A stretch of DNA of 64,000 bases from Viridothelium virens. Taxonomy: Eukaryota; Ascomycota; Dothideomycetes; Trypetheliales; Trypetheliaceae. The position numbers and the translations under genes are program-made. This document shows, one piece after another, positions 45,453 through 56,551 of the stretch (position 1 is the stretch's first letter; the number at the start of each line of letters is the position of its first letter). A model generated the notes under the pieces. It saw only the letters and a program-made list of their open reading frames with translations. It had not been told where the DNA came from and did no database searches. The DNA lies in assembly GCA_010094025.1 (NCBI GenBank), contig ML991814.1, positions 186,001-250,000 on the forward strand, in the 5' to 3' direction.

Positions 45453-45874
45453 GATGTTGATTTAGTACCTCCACCTGGAGGTGAAGAGTCACCTGCTCTG
45501 GGTGAAGATTACAGGGACATCTGTTTTAGCAAAGAGGTGTAATCGAGCACCACACTGCTGAGCCAAGCTCGTGAGAAGACTTGACTCAACAGAAGGTCCA
45601 TCGAATCGAGGGGCTTTAGGCAACAACATTGTTTAAGACCGAGCCGTCGACTCGTAAGCTGGTGGGCTGAGTCCTTCCTTGGCGCCGCGGGACCGCTTCG
45701 GCCAAGCTTCCAACGCCCGAGCACGTACGCCACCGTACGGATTTCTGAGCGAGAGCTCCGCGTCCGCTTTGATGTCACACCATAACAACTTTTGACTCGC
45801 TGCCAGGCCCTTGCTAACGAGGCATCCGAATACCCCGCGACTTGCTTTTTTGATAGGTCGACAGCTGATAGGCC
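45453..45874. promoter_or_regulatory. divergent intergenic region between membrane protein and LSm4 genes
   Basis: 422 bp between outward-facing ATGs, expected to hold both promoters. Overlapping short frames here are not supported as genes. Confidence 0.4.
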
Positions 45875-46394
45875 ATGGTAAGCTAGCACATCCCATGGGT
45901 TTTATGCGCACGTATTGAATGACAATGGATGTGCAGGCGCTGACGCCTCGTCCACAAGCTTCCGTTAGGACTCTTGACCGCCGCCCAGGGCCATCCTATG
46001 CTAGTCGAACTCAAGAATGGCGAGACGCTTAATGGACATTTGGTTAATTGCGACACCTGGATGAATCTAACCTTGAAAGAGGTAGTTCAGACAAGTCCAG
46101 AGGGAGACAAGTTCTTTAAACTACGCGAAGCATATGTAAGAGGCAGTAATGTATGTCAAGTTCTAACTCGAGGACCATGGTGTTCAACCGCCGCTAAAAG
46201 CATCTCAGATCAAGTATCTCCGCGTCCCTGATGAAATCATCGATTTGGTCAAAGAGCAGCAACAAAATCAGCAGTCGGCTCGCGGAGGACGTGGTGGTCA
46301 ACAACAACAGCGTGGCGGACCGGGTGGCAGAGGAGACAGAGGCAGAGGTGCTGGTCGTGGAGGAAGAGCACGAGGGCGTGGGCGAGGACAGTGA
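45875..46394 (+). CDS. LSM4: U6 snRNA-associated Sm-like protein LSm4
   Basis: Three exons: 45875-45877 (the ATG codon alone), 45959-46150 and 46209-46394, with introns of 81 and 58 nt, giving 126 aa. The ATG is followed at once by a GTAAGC donor; exon 2 then reads [40 protein letters not shown] and EAYVRGSN, and exon 3 [14 protein letters not shown]. These are the Sm1 and Sm2 motifs of LSm4, almost identical to other eukaryotes. The C-terminus is an RGG-rich tail ([20 protein letters not shown]). LSm4 is part of the LSm2-8 ring on U6 snRNA and the LSm1-7 ring in mRNA decay; the tail promotes P-body assembly in yeast. No other ATG gives the conserved 'MLPLGLL' start. Confidence 0.92.
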
Positions 46395-46970
46395 ACGCTG
46401 CAGTCAGAAGGAATGGTACAATGAGCGCGCTTCTACAAAACAGACGCCATCGGAGAATGCGCTTGCCCTACGAAACACTAGGGATCAAACGAGTCGGATG
46501 GATCTTACTACATGTTCTACTCGTCTGGAAGGTCTCTCATCGCAACGCGATGTCGACTCTCAAAAAAAACATGGTTGCCGAAGTCTCAGTCAGGATGCTT
46601 TGCCAACAAGTTTAAACTCACTAGAGTTCAGAGCTGTAGATAGATATCAAGCATGCCAGTTTCAACGCTTGTGCTCAAATTTTTAGGCTCTGAGCGAACG
46701 GCATAAATTGATAAGACGATAGTAGTGCAGACAGACCGTTTTGTATGCTTTAAAGCTTGTTCATATATTAGAACAGGTAGGAGGATTATGCACTAGGCCG
46801 ACCCAATCTGATCAAAATGGGATTCCCTCAATTCCATGTGCAAAGTCTGACCGAAGTGCTGTGCGGTGGCTGCGGCTATGTGACGGCGTACTAGGTACGG
46901 CTTGCAGCGGGTGACGGTTTTCTTAGCGGCTTAAAGGACCAGATGCAGTCCAACTGCCATCCACGTTGTT
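46395..46970. other. intergenic region
   Basis: 576 bp between LSm4 and the PPR gene, both on the plus strand. It holds the LSm4 3' UTR and the PPR promoter. The frame that continues past the LSm4 stop on the same strand is a shadow. Confidence 0.4.
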
Positions 46971-49022
46971 ATGCGCAAGACAATCTTCATTGCGGACGGT
47001 CTATGGCAATGCCTTTGTCCTCAATCTTCACAGCGAACGCTGTCAATTCGCCGGGTTCCAAGAATACAACATCACACGAAGCAAAAACGTCTCCTTTCCG
47101 ATTTGCAAGCGGACTACAAACCTGTCACAACGCCAAGCAATGTGAGCTCAGCGCCTCCTCATAGCAAATCGGCGACAACTTGGAACTACAGACCGCAGAC
47201 GAAAGAGATCTCAGATTCACGATTCAAAATCAGTCCACTTTCCGATTCGCAAGCGGATGACAAACCTATCATAACGGGAAGGATTGTGAGCCCAGCGCAT
47301 CTTCATAGCGAATCGGTGAGAACTTGGAACTACAGAGCGCAGAAGACAGAGATCTCAGATCCACGATTGCAAAATGTACCTTCGCAAAAGGCGGGAAAAA
47401 AGGAAACGCCACGAATATCTATACCAGAGCTCTATGACCAACTGCGAGTGGAAGCAGCTAAAGGCGAGTATGGCAAAACTCACAGGTCTATAGATCTTCT
47501 TGTAAGGGTCCACCATGAGCAACCGAACTTGAGGATCTTCGCTGCAAAGATTTTGGTCAATATTCATAGCGAACTAGGCTCCGCCCTTGCGGTAGCAGAG
47601 ACGCTGAAAGAACTCAGGAGCGAGAATTTGCAACCGGATGCCGGACTCTGTCATGATATCTTGAGGGTACTCGCGATTCATCCTGATCACCTGCTCCAAA
47701 GCGAGATTCTCGAGTACATGCGGCAGAAATGGTTTACGCTCTCTCCTATTGGGGAACATGACGTCGTTGTTGGTTTACTTGCGGATCATCAATATGAAAT
47801 GGCCCTTGATAGGATAGAGCGCATGTGGAATGAGGACATTGTCATCCGGAGCTGGCTCCTCGATTTGACTGTCTACGTTCTTCTGGAAAACGAAGAGGTC
47901 GAAACCGCTTTCCGTTTCATGAAAGCAAGCGTGAACCGAAACGAGAACTCTATTTCTCCCACAGCTTGGTACCAATTGCTGGGTGTTGCAAGTAGCAATT
48001 ACCATTATGATGCGACCGTACATACGTGGAGGTTGAGAGTTGAGTCTGGCTACCTCAATCCACCCAGCGGCATATGCCTCAATGTTCTGAACACTGCTGC
48101 TCGACACGGAGATACGCAACTGGCTACGGACGTCCTACGTATATTAGGCGATCGAGGCACGGTTTTTAGCCATGAACACTACGAAGCCCTGATTGACGCC
48201 TACGCAACATACGGTGACATCGACACTGCATTCAAGGTTCTCTCTCTCATGGACAACGAAAATATACGCCCTGAGCTCGCATCCACGAGGGCAATCTTCC
48301 ATGCACTGAAGGACAGATCAAAACAGACGGACAAGGCTCTTGAGTCTCTGAAAGAGCTCAAATCAAGCGGCCAAAAAGTTCCTGCTGCTGCAATGAACGT
48401 CGTTATTGAGGCTACGGTGCATCAAAATCGGACCTCAGATGCACTCGAGCAATACAAGGCTCTTCACGAAATCTGTGACCAAGGTCCAAACACCGAAACC
48501 TTCAATGTTCTATTGCGTGGTTGCAGACAGGACAAGATCAAAGCCATGTTTGTGGCTTCAGAGATGCGCGCCTTGAATGTGCCTACCAACGAACTGACCT
48601 ATGACCGCCTTATCCTCGCATGCATGCTATCTAACAGTGATGACTACGAAGATGCCATGCTATACTACGTTGAGATGAAGACTCGAGGATGGAAGCTGAG
48701 GAGAGGCACTCAGTTTATGTTGCTAAAGCGCTGTGTGGAAGCCGTAGATATGCGGGCACCAGAAATATTAAAAGACATGGCGCTCCTCCCCGACAACACT
48801 TACATTTCGAGCAGGAGGTGGTTTGAAAATAATTGGGCTGGTCCACCAATTGAGGATCTTCCTGAGATATCGGATCGGAGCGTTCGGCAGTCAAGGCCAC
48901 CGAGTTGGGAGGACCCGATTAAGCGAAGAACGCTGAGGTCGAAGAATGAAGGAGTTCATATGCCTGCGGTTAGAGTGCTGAATGTAGCATCTTCGAACGA
49001 GGCAATGCAGGAACATAGGTAG
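46971..49022 (+). CDS. pentatricopeptide-repeat protein, probably mitochondrial
   Basis: Single-exon 683-aa protein. The N-terminus (MRKTIFIADGLWQCLCPQSS, then QRTLSIRRVPRIQ) is basic and free of acidic patches, fitting a mitochondrial presequence. Residues about 42-138 are a tandem duplication of a 48-residue unit (WNYRPQTKEISDSR and WNYRAQKTEISDPR). From about residue 140 the protein is a run of paired helices of PPR type, for example ALAVAETLKELRSENLQPDA, HYEALIDAYATYGDIDTAFK with VLSLMDNENIRPE, and TFNVLLRGCRQDKIKAMFVA. Such proteins bind organellar RNAs to control stability or translation. The RNA target is unknown. No exact orthologue name is claimed. Confidence 0.82.
   Translation: MRKTIFIADGLWQCLCPQSSQRTLSIRRVPRIQHHTKQKRLLSDLQADYKPVTTPSNVSSAPPHSKSATTWNYRPQTKEISDSRFKISPLSDSQADDKPIITGRIVSPAHLHSESVRTWNYRAQKTEISDPRLQNVPSQKAGKKETPRISIPELYDQLRVEAAKGEYGKTHRSIDLLVRVHHEQPNLRIFAAKILVNIHSELGSALAVAETLKELRSENLQPDAGLCHDILRVLAIHPDHLLQSEILEYMRQKWFTLSPIGEHDVVVGLLADHQYEMALDRIERMWNEDIVIRSWLLDLTVYVLLENEEVETAFRFMKASVNRNENSISPTAWYQLLGVASSNYHYDATVHTWRLRVESGYLNPPSGICLNVLNTAARHGDTQLATDVLRILGDRGTVFSHEHYEALIDAYATYGDIDTAFKVLSLMDNENIRPELASTRAIFHALKDRSKQTDKALESLKELKSSGQKVPAAAMNVVIEATVHQNRTSDALEQYKALHEICDQGPNTETFNVLLRGCRQDKIKAMFVASEMRALNVPTNELTYDRLILACMLSNSDDYEDAMLYYVEMKTRGWKLRRGTQFMLLKRCVEAVDMRAPEILKDMALLPDNTYISSRRWFENNWAGPPIEDLPEISDRSVRQSRPPSWEDPIKRRTLRSKNEGVHMPAVRVLNVASSNEAMQEHR
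47095..47382 (+). repeat. 144-bp in-frame tandem duplication inside the PPR gene
   Basis: Two units start at TTTCCGAT (47095 and 47239), exactly 144 bp apart, so the duplication preserves the reading frame and adds 48 residues. The copies still share long blocks such as CTTGGAACTACAGA and GAGATCTCAGAT but have diverged at many positions. The duplicated segment lies between the presequence and the PPR array. Confidence 0.88.
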
Positions 49023-49397
49023 CTAATGTTTTGTCTGAAGTAATCGCTCATAAAGTAGAATAATCAAAACCAGCATTGTACCTCAATTGACCATTCCAAA
49101 CGGCGGAGCGAAATGGAACGTTTCCAAGGTGGCTTTGGTGCGTGAGCCTTTCCCTATAGAATGACGTAGCCAGCATGGAGAACCGGTCATTGTGCTTTTT
49201 CCAAGCAAGGAACCCCAAAACATCCACAACATCTCAACCAGGACGGAAACAAGGCCGTCCCAACTATACTTCGTTTCTTCGACAGACTATTGCATATCCT
49301 GCTCTGAGAGATTAATATTCCTGAATCTTCTCCGCTTCCAATGGGTTATAACTCATTTCCATTCCTTTATCACCAAGAAGATAGAAGCGGACGATAG
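49023..49397. other. intergenic region upstream of the PTEN-like gene
   Basis: 375 bp between the PPR stop and the ATG-only first coding exon of the phosphatase gene. It holds a 3' UTR and a promoter. No other feature is recognised. Confidence 0.4.
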
Positions 49398-51342
49398 ATG
49401 GTACGCGACTAATCTCTGCCTCTAATCAAGAGTATTCGGGACAACAACGGTTAACAGTCTTCAGGCTTCTCTCTTACGCCAAATCGTCGCCGGCCCTCGC
49501 GCAAGGCATCCAGAAGCTGGTCTAGACCTCTGCTACGTGACCGACAACAGTAAGCATGATAACTCCCTCCCAAATTCCCTATCCTCCTCGCACCCCTAAG
49601 CAATCATGCACATCCCAACCACCCTTTCCTCACTCCCCACAGTCATCGCCACCTCCGGCCCCAGCGGCACCTACCCCCAACGCGCCTACCGCAACCCACT
49701 CGACACCCTCGTCAAGTTCCTCGACACCAAGCACGGCGCAGAATGGGCGATCTGGGAGTTCCGGGCCGAGGGCACGGGCTACCCGGACAAGGAAGTCTAC
49801 GGGCGCATCTGGCACTACCCTTGGCCAGACCACCATCCGCCGCCGTTCCGGCTCATCCCGATGATCATGGCGAGCATGCGGAATTGGCTGAAGGAAACGG
49901 ATCGAGAGGGGAAGGGGGAAGAGAAGAAGGGGAACAGGGTGGTGGTGGTGCATTGTAAGGCGGGGAAGGGCAGGAGTGGGACCGCGGCGTGCAGTTATTT
50001 GATTGCGGAGGCTGGGTGGACGGTGGAGGAGGCGTTGCAGCGGTTTACAGAGAGGAGGATGAGGCCGGGGTTTGGAGCCGGGGTGTCGATACCGAGTCAG
50101 CTGAGGTGGATTGGGTATGTGGATCGGTGGGCGAGGAATGGGAAGATCTATGTGGAGAGGCAGGTGGAGATTACGGAGCTCCATGTCTGGGGGGTGAGGG
50201 ATGGGGTCAAGATTTCGGTGGAAGGGTTTGTCGATGAGGGAAAGACAATCAAGACTTTCCACGTGTTTCAAAAGAACGAACGGCAGATTGTCAGGGGTGT
50301 TCTCAAGGCAGACACACACCTGGGAGATGTCGTGGCTGAGGTTATAAATCGCTCGAACAGCATAAAGAAGTCAAAGCGGTCGAGGACGCTAGCTGATACT
50401 TCCACCAGTACGAGTACATCTAAGGATTCATCGCAAAGTTCGAAAGCGTCCACGCAATTAGATGAAGAGCAGGGTGCCGACGTCATATTCAGACCATCTG
50501 CACGAGTCGTACTCCCATCAAACGACATCAATATCGATTTCGAGAGACGAAACAAGGCAGCAGCGGGGTGGACTATGGTCACGTCTGTTGCTCATGTCTG
50601 GTTTAACACCTTTTTTGAAGGCCAAGGCCCGGAAAAAGAGGGCGAACCTAATGATTCTGGAGTTTTTGAGATTGAATGGGATGCAATTGATGGAATCAAA
50701 GGAAGTTCAAGAAAAGGAACACAATGCTTCGACAAGCTTTCCGTCGTCTGGCGTACCATTGACAGTCTAGACCGGCAAGCTTCTGTGGTTATACAGGAGC
50801 CTAAGGAAGGCGAGGCGGTCCCGCAAACTGCACCTGCTGATTGGAGAGGACAGAAGAACAGCACACCAGATGAAGGGAAAGATCTTGGCTTGCGAGTCTC
50901 TAGCCCTATCAGTGCTTCCGTCAGCAGGGCGAACAGCATAAAAGGTAACACCAACCAATCCAAGGAAGAGGCGGATGAGATGACCGGTGTTCGCTCGGAT
51001 GTCAGCAATAGTGACGAAGCCGCGAGCGAATCAGCAAAGAATAAGGGGCCTTTGCCGCTATCTTCAGATCTACCTCCCCCGGGTGACATGCAGGCCACAT
51101 CGCAGATAGAAAACTCTGAAAACCACAGAAATCAGGACACATCTGACGCAGCGTCGCCACGCATACCCCAGACTACGTCACCGCAGTTAATGGGCAGTCC
51201 TATAGAGGGGGTAATCAAAGGTGTACAACATATCTCAACCGAAGATCTGCCAGACGGCAAACCTCAGCAGGACCTGAAGACCTCGCCAGAACACATGCTG
51301 GGACATCTGAAGAAGCAAAAGGACACGAGCACGAGTTCTTAA
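49398..51342 (+). CDS. PTEN/Tep1-like phosphatase
   Basis: Three exons: 49398-49400 (the ATG codon alone), 49465-49549 and 49643-51342, with introns of 64 and 93 nt, giving 595 aa. Exon 2 supplies ASLLRQIVAGPRARHPEAGL-DLCYVTDN, joined to IIATSGPSGTYPQRAYRNP. This is the usual N-terminus of fungal PTEN homologues. The catalytic P-loop is VVHCKAGKGRSGTAACSYLI, with Cys and Arg of the CX5R motif and both Lys residues typical of PTEN. A WPDHHPPP loop precedes it. A C2-like region begins near VEITELHVWGVRDGVKISVE. The last 250 residues are disordered and Ser/Glu-rich. Family members dephosphorylate PtdIns(3,4,5)P3 or phosphoproteins. Catalytic competence is supported by the intact motif; the substrate is inferred. 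Confidence 0.88.
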
Positions 51343-52251
51343 AGAAACGGCAGCAACCTGATTGAGGGTGTTGATTGAGTCCAATGGATGACAATGCCTC
51401 GAAACGGGTCTCGTCAGGCTTGATTGGGTAGGCAGAAGACGCCCGAATATGCCGGGTGATATGGTATGATTTGGCATCTGATTATTGAATCGGTCAGGAC
51501 GGACATGATGCCGGATGTGCCCTGAATCTCAGCTGCATCTCGAATTGGAGGATGCAAGTCGGGAGTCAGATGCATTAAGACTCGGCTGTGAGAGCAGTAG
51601 TGCTGGGCGGCAGCGCTAAAGTCATCGAACATGATCGTGAGAGAGCAGATGCCGCTTGAGGCGCGCCAGTTTAGTCACTGTGGTAGAGTCATTGGTCGTG
51701 AGAAGGCATAAGGGCGGTCGTAAGATAGGTCAGTCAATATGAATCCCAGTCAGATCCCGGCTGCAGCAAAGATGCAGCCTAGATCCACTTGATGAGTCTC
51801 AATACTCGCCACGGTGAATGGGTGAGTGCTGAGTCGCTGCCTTCGCCGGTTACCCAGATGGCCAAGGCAGGCGTGGCGAGGCAGGCCCCACCAGAGACTA
51901 CGCCACACGCTATTTCGACAATGATCCGTGTAAATCCATCGTTGATTGTGATGGCGATTCTCCACCTGCAGTTCAGCCTCACGATCCCAGATGCAGGAGC
52001 GGTGACCGACCCCGGACTCATACCCATGGTTACAGATTCTGGTCATCGTTAGCACTTCATAAATCACCACCTACCGGCTCCATTCCGTTGTCTCTTTGTG
52101 TCGAATCACCTTCCCCGCAAATACCTCTCGACGTCCTCCACCGTTGAACGTAGAATCACCTTTTTCCTGTGCCACCACGCGATACAGAGTGTCCAACGTG
52201 TTACTGGTCTCTTGGAAGATTAGATGCCAATGCTAAGGACTACTGCGCTTG
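51343..52251. other. intergenic region
   Basis: 909 bp between the PTEN-like stop and the AAA ATPase start. Overlapping frames of 82-106 codons occur on both strands at 51750-52070 but show no family resemblance. It should contain the AAA gene promoter. Confidence 0.4.
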
Positions 52252-55200
52252 ATGCCAGCGAGTGAATCCACTCAAACGCAATCCCCCGCCTCTTCTACAA
52301 AGAGCGAAAATCCCATCACCCCTAGCTCCACCCCATCTGAGTCCTCGGACATCCTTCGAGAGGCCGCTGACGACGACCGCATATTTCTCAACGCAGACGT
52401 CGCCGCCAGGATATTCGGCGATCCAGGCACTAACATGGACGGAGCTACTGAAGACAGGACTACCATTGATGCCGATCCCACCACCAACGATCAATCGACG
52501 AATGTGCAGACAGAGCTTAAGCCGGAAGATCAAGTGAAAGCTACGGATGCTACATCGGCCAAAGCAAAAAAGACTGGGAAGCACAGGAAGCGCAGGAAGC
52601 ACTCGAAACGTAGCAAAAAGTCAAAGAAGGCTAAGGATCAGTCCAGTGACGAAGATTCCGAGGATTCAGACTCCGACTCCGACTCCGACTCAGACGAAGG
52701 CAGCGATTCAGACGAGAGTTCGTCCGAAGACGAGAAGCGTAAACAACGCAAACGGAGAGCACGGCGGCGGAAGGCAAAGGCGGCCAAGAAGCGAATGTCG
52801 AAGCGTCATGAGTCCTCGGATTCAACGTCAGACTCAGCAGATTCAGACAATGATTTATCCGACGATTCCTCAGAAGAAGAAGAGCGACGCAAGCGGCACC
52901 GCAAACGGCGGCGGTCGAAGCGACATCAAGACGACGATGACGAGGAGGAAGAGGCTGAAGATGAAGATGGTGAAGCTGAAGCAGAATCAAGTGAGACTGC
53001 AAACCTACAGCAATTGCAACGACTTATGGCAGGCCTCAGCGCCTCAGGCGGTCTTGGCGCCACCGGTCGTAGCGCTTCGCGTAACCTGCGCAATGCCCTA
53101 CGTGTAGCCACGAGAACTAACAAGTTGAAGAAAAGGAAGAAGCGAGCAGGTAGACGAGGAAGTACTTTGGAATTTAAGAGAGTGGATGAGTTGTGGGACA
53201 GTTCAATTCACAATTACAAGCTCAAGGAGAGCGCGGAAGATGAAGAGGATGAGTTCAACGAATACGTCTTCACGGTTCGTCGGAAGTTCGACTGGGAGAA
53301 TAAATACAGGAGCACTGTTGTCGATATCAAGTCGACTCTCCTTAAGGAAGCTCTTCAGGAAGTGATGAAAGACGTGAAGGGCGTATCACTTGTCGAGGAC
53401 CAGCCAAGCATTGACCCGAATATGCTCTTCCTTTACAGTGACGAGCTAAAGGCGCACATGAAGACTCTCAAAGCCAAACTGAAGAAAGAGAAGAAGAGAA
53501 AGACCAAGAGGCGCCTGGACAAGCAGCGGTCTCACTGCAAAGTCATGCTAAAATACCTAAACCATGACTATGAAGAAGTTAAAAAGACCCTCAACCCGAT
53601 GCTGAAGGCAGGCAACATCACTTTCGACCTCCTGTGGGCACTATTCAAGCCGAACACCATCGCCTTTACCAACACATACGGCTCTACTGAGGATCCGCGG
53701 TGTTTCAAAGTTGACTACGCGAATAAAGAATGCTCGTTCATGAGAGGAGAGTGGTATTGTATCGAAGGCCGTTACCTCGAGTATGACGGGAAGAGCTACG
53801 GTATGGGCGACTTTGAAGTTAACGTAGACTCCTTCAAAGGACCCCGCAAGATCACCAGTCTCGCCACCTACCCGCTACAATACCACAAGGAGCCCGAGGA
53901 ACTGAAGCAGAAGCTCATCGAGCGTGGCAAGCGCTTCGTCGCCATGGAAGGCATGAACTACCGGTTCCATAAGGGCCTCGCCTTCCAGAAGCGCAAGAAG
54001 ACAGTCGCTAAAGTCAACATCAATGGCCGCATCATGGTCGACCCGGCCATCTTCCGTCGCATCAACCCTAACTACCAGATCTCGCAGATTCAACCCAAGG
54101 AGGACGACGACTACTTTGGCATGGATGATAGCGACGAGGACGACGGCTCTTCCTGCTGCTGTTGCTGTGATGACGAAGATTCAGACGACAATGATTTGGC
54201 GCTTCAACACACCCGGTCGGGCGCCGACGATCGCGAGGAGAAGGAAGAGCGCACCAAGTACAAGGTTGTCATGGACAAAGATAACGAACCCATCGTGGTG
54301 CAGGTGCCGGTGGATGAGAACGGCGCCGAGATCCGCAACCAGAAGCTTGAGGGGCTAGAAGGTGGTAGCGAGGGGAAGGTGCAGCGGCAGTTCACCGAGG
54401 AGGAGCTGCTGATTGCGTCGCCGGTGGTGCTCGGGTTCGCGTTCAGCGAGAAGCTGTGGCTTGAGTTTAGTCTGAGTGGAGTGCGCGATATTGAGTGGGA
54501 TGAGAATGCATTCGAGGCACTCGTCATGCCGCCGAATCATAAGCGCATTGTCAAGGCCTTGGTGGAGTCGCACAAGTTCCATGCAGCAAAGACGATCGAT
54601 GATGTGATCCAGGGGAAGGGCAAGGGCCTTGTCTCAGTATTACACGGCCCGCCGGGAACAGGCAAGACGCTGACTGCGGAGGGGATCGCGGAGCTACTCA
54701 GGTGTCCATTATACATGGTCTCGGCTGGTGAGCTGGGTACCGACCCTGCCAGACTGGAGCATGAGCTGCAGAAGATTTTGGATATCGCACACTCTTGGGG
54801 GGCAGTTCTACTTTTAGACGAGGCGGACGTCTTCTTGGAGCGTCGCGAGATTCACGACATCCATCGTAATGCGCTCGTCAGCGTGTTCCTCCGTCTGCTC
54901 GAATACTTCCAGGGTATTCTCTTCCTCACCACGAACCGAGTCGAGACATTTGACGATGCCATTCAGAGTCGTGTACACGTGGCTCTAAGATACGTGGAGC
55001 TTGACCATAAGGCTAGGAAGGAGGTATGGAGAATGTTCGTGGAGAAGTGCCGGGCGGTGGAGGGGGTGGAGACTGCAACATTTAAGGATAGTGACTTTGA
55101 GAGCTTGGCTAGGAAGACGATGAACGGTCGCCAGGTCAGTTATAAACGTTCCACTGCCAACCTACTTCAGCAGCTAATGACAAATCTTAGATCAAGAATG

Positions 55201-55349
55201 TCGTCCGCACTGCTCAGGCTCTTGCAGTCAATGAGAGAGAAGCCCTTTCCATGGATCATATCAAGAAGGTTCTTGAGGTGGCAGAGAGCTTCGATCGTGA
55301 TTTGAAGGGTGGAACTGGATATCTGGATGCAATGCGGAGCTACACATGA
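52252..55349 (+). CDS. large fungal AAA ATPase with long charged N-terminus
   Basis: Two exons, 52252-55134 and 55191-55349, with a 56-nt intron (GCTAATGAC branch site), giving 1013 aa. Residues about 100-250 alternate acidic Ser/Asp runs (SDSDSDSDSDEGSDSDESSS) with Lys/Arg blocks. A conserved middle region follows (FKRVDELWDSSIHNYKLKES, IAFTNTYGSTEDPRCFKVDY, REGWY-like EWYCIEGRYLEYDG), of the kind found in fungal AAA proteins with a DUF7025-type domain. There is a run of five Cys (SSCCCCCDDE) near residue 640. The AAA module has HGPPGTGKT (Walker A), AVLLLDEADVFLE (Walker B), TTNRVETFDDAIQSR (sensor 1 and Arg finger) and the C-terminal lid completed by exon 2 (IKNVVRTAQALAVNEREALS). The cellular role is unknown; the N-terminus suggests nuclear or nucleolar location. 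Confidence 0.85.
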
Positions 55350-55663
55350 GGCTACTTGACTAGCTTGGTCTTAGATGACGGAATGATATGCAATTGAAAT
55401 ATCACGGCCGTGTGTACTCGGGCGCTTCGCTTTGGCAGCAACCTCCCTTAGTCTTAACTGTTGGTTACATTGAGATTGGATGCATAGGAACAATTCCGGC
55501 GATCTGATTTGCTCGGATGTGAGCTCAACCGATATTCTTAACCAGTTTTGGAATCTCCGCTCAGCCAGCAATGAATATCCCTTGTCAAGATCTTAGGTAT
55601 TCAACCACCTGTTGCAACCATACTTCCCTCCCAATCGTACAAATCCTCATCTGAGGGCGAAAT
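55350..55663. other. intergenic, convergent 3' region
   Basis: 314 bp between the AAA ATPase stop and that of the 2EXR protein. Nothing further is recognised. Confidence 0.4.
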
Positions 55664-56551
55664 TTACGGCATAGCAACATAGCCCCATCCAGCAGCGGAC
55701 GAAGTTCCCAACACCCCTTCTGACAAATTCCTAAACTCGCTATTCAAACTCCTCCCCTTACCCTCCTGCCCAGCCCCCTCCCCCATCCAAACCCAAAACT
55801 CACGACCCCCCTCTCTTTCCTCAAACCCCCTCCTCTCCTCCTCCTCCGCCGCTCCCTCTTTCCTCCGCTGCCCCTTCCACAACCGGAAAACCAACGACCG
55901 ATACACTAACCGCCGAATCTCCTCCTGCTCAAAACACCCTTCCAGCCGCACCACAAGCTTCCGCACACTCACACTCCTACTTCCACTCTTGTCAACACTC
56001 CCCCCACCCATCTCCCTCACCATCTCCGCCAAGATATACGCCAGCGTATGGCACTGGCTCAGGTACGCGACCTCCGCATACGCGCCGAAATACGCCTCGG
56101 GCCGACGGGGCAGCAGCGTCAGCGAGCTGAGGTGCAGGGCAGAGCAGCCGAAGGCGAGACCGTGCCAGGACTCCCCGAGGGGCCGCAGATGCGAGATCTG
56201 CGCCGACAGCTGGATGTGGCGGATGCTGGCGAGGAGGGAGAGCGGGAGGCGGAGAGGTGATGGCGAAGACGGATTAGACGAGGACAAGGAAGAATTGGCG
56301 GGGGGGATGGTTGTGGAGGTAGAGGATGAGAGTTCGAGCGGCGCCGCGGAGTGCGTGAGGAACGGGATCGAGGCGTAGGCGAGGTGCGACGCTTCGCTGT
56401 GGATGAGGCGGCAGGTGAGGAGGGGTCGGAGGATTGAAGAGGCTGGTGGGGGGAGGGGTGGGTTGGAGAGGAGGGTCGTGGTGTAGGGTGGTGTGAAGAC
56501 GAATTCGTAGATGAGATTGCGGAGTTCGGCGGGGAGGTCGAGGAGGCTCAT
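55664..56551 (-). CDS. 2EXR-domain protein
   Basis: Intronless 295-aa protein. It opens with MSLLDLPAELRNLIYEFVFT, the signature start of the fungal 2EXR family, with LLTCRLIHSEASHLAYASIP as the second conserved block. The middle is Ser/Pro-rich; residues 105-200 hold LASIRHIQLSAQISHLRPLG and Ala/Tyr-rich helices, and the tail is Glu/Arg-rich (EGAAEEEERRGFEEREGGRE). These proteins are abundant in Pezizomycotina and resemble truncated F-box proteins, but no biochemical activity is established. The gene is GC-rich with strong strand asymmetry, which produces long antisense frames. Confidence 0.8.
   Translation of the reverse strand: MSLLDLPAELRNLIYEFVFTPPYTTTLLSNPPLPPPASSILRPLLTCRLIHSEASHLAYASIPFLTHSAAPLELSSSTSTTIPPANSSLSSSNPSSPSPLRLPLSLLASIRHIQLSAQISHLRPLGESWHGLAFGCSALHLSSLTLLPRRPEAYFGAYAEVAYLSQCHTLAYILAEMVREMGGGSVDKSGSRSVSVRKLVVRLEGCFEQEEIRRLVYRSLVFRLWKGQRRKEGAAEEEERRGFEEREGGREFWVWMGEGAGQEGKGRSLNSEFRNLSEGVLGTSSAAGWGYVAMP

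Noticed and set aside
49556-49642. ATG at 49606 as the start of the PTEN-like protein
   Set aside because: It lies inside intron 2. Using exon 2 restores the conserved ASLLRQIVAGPRARHPEAG-type N-terminus.
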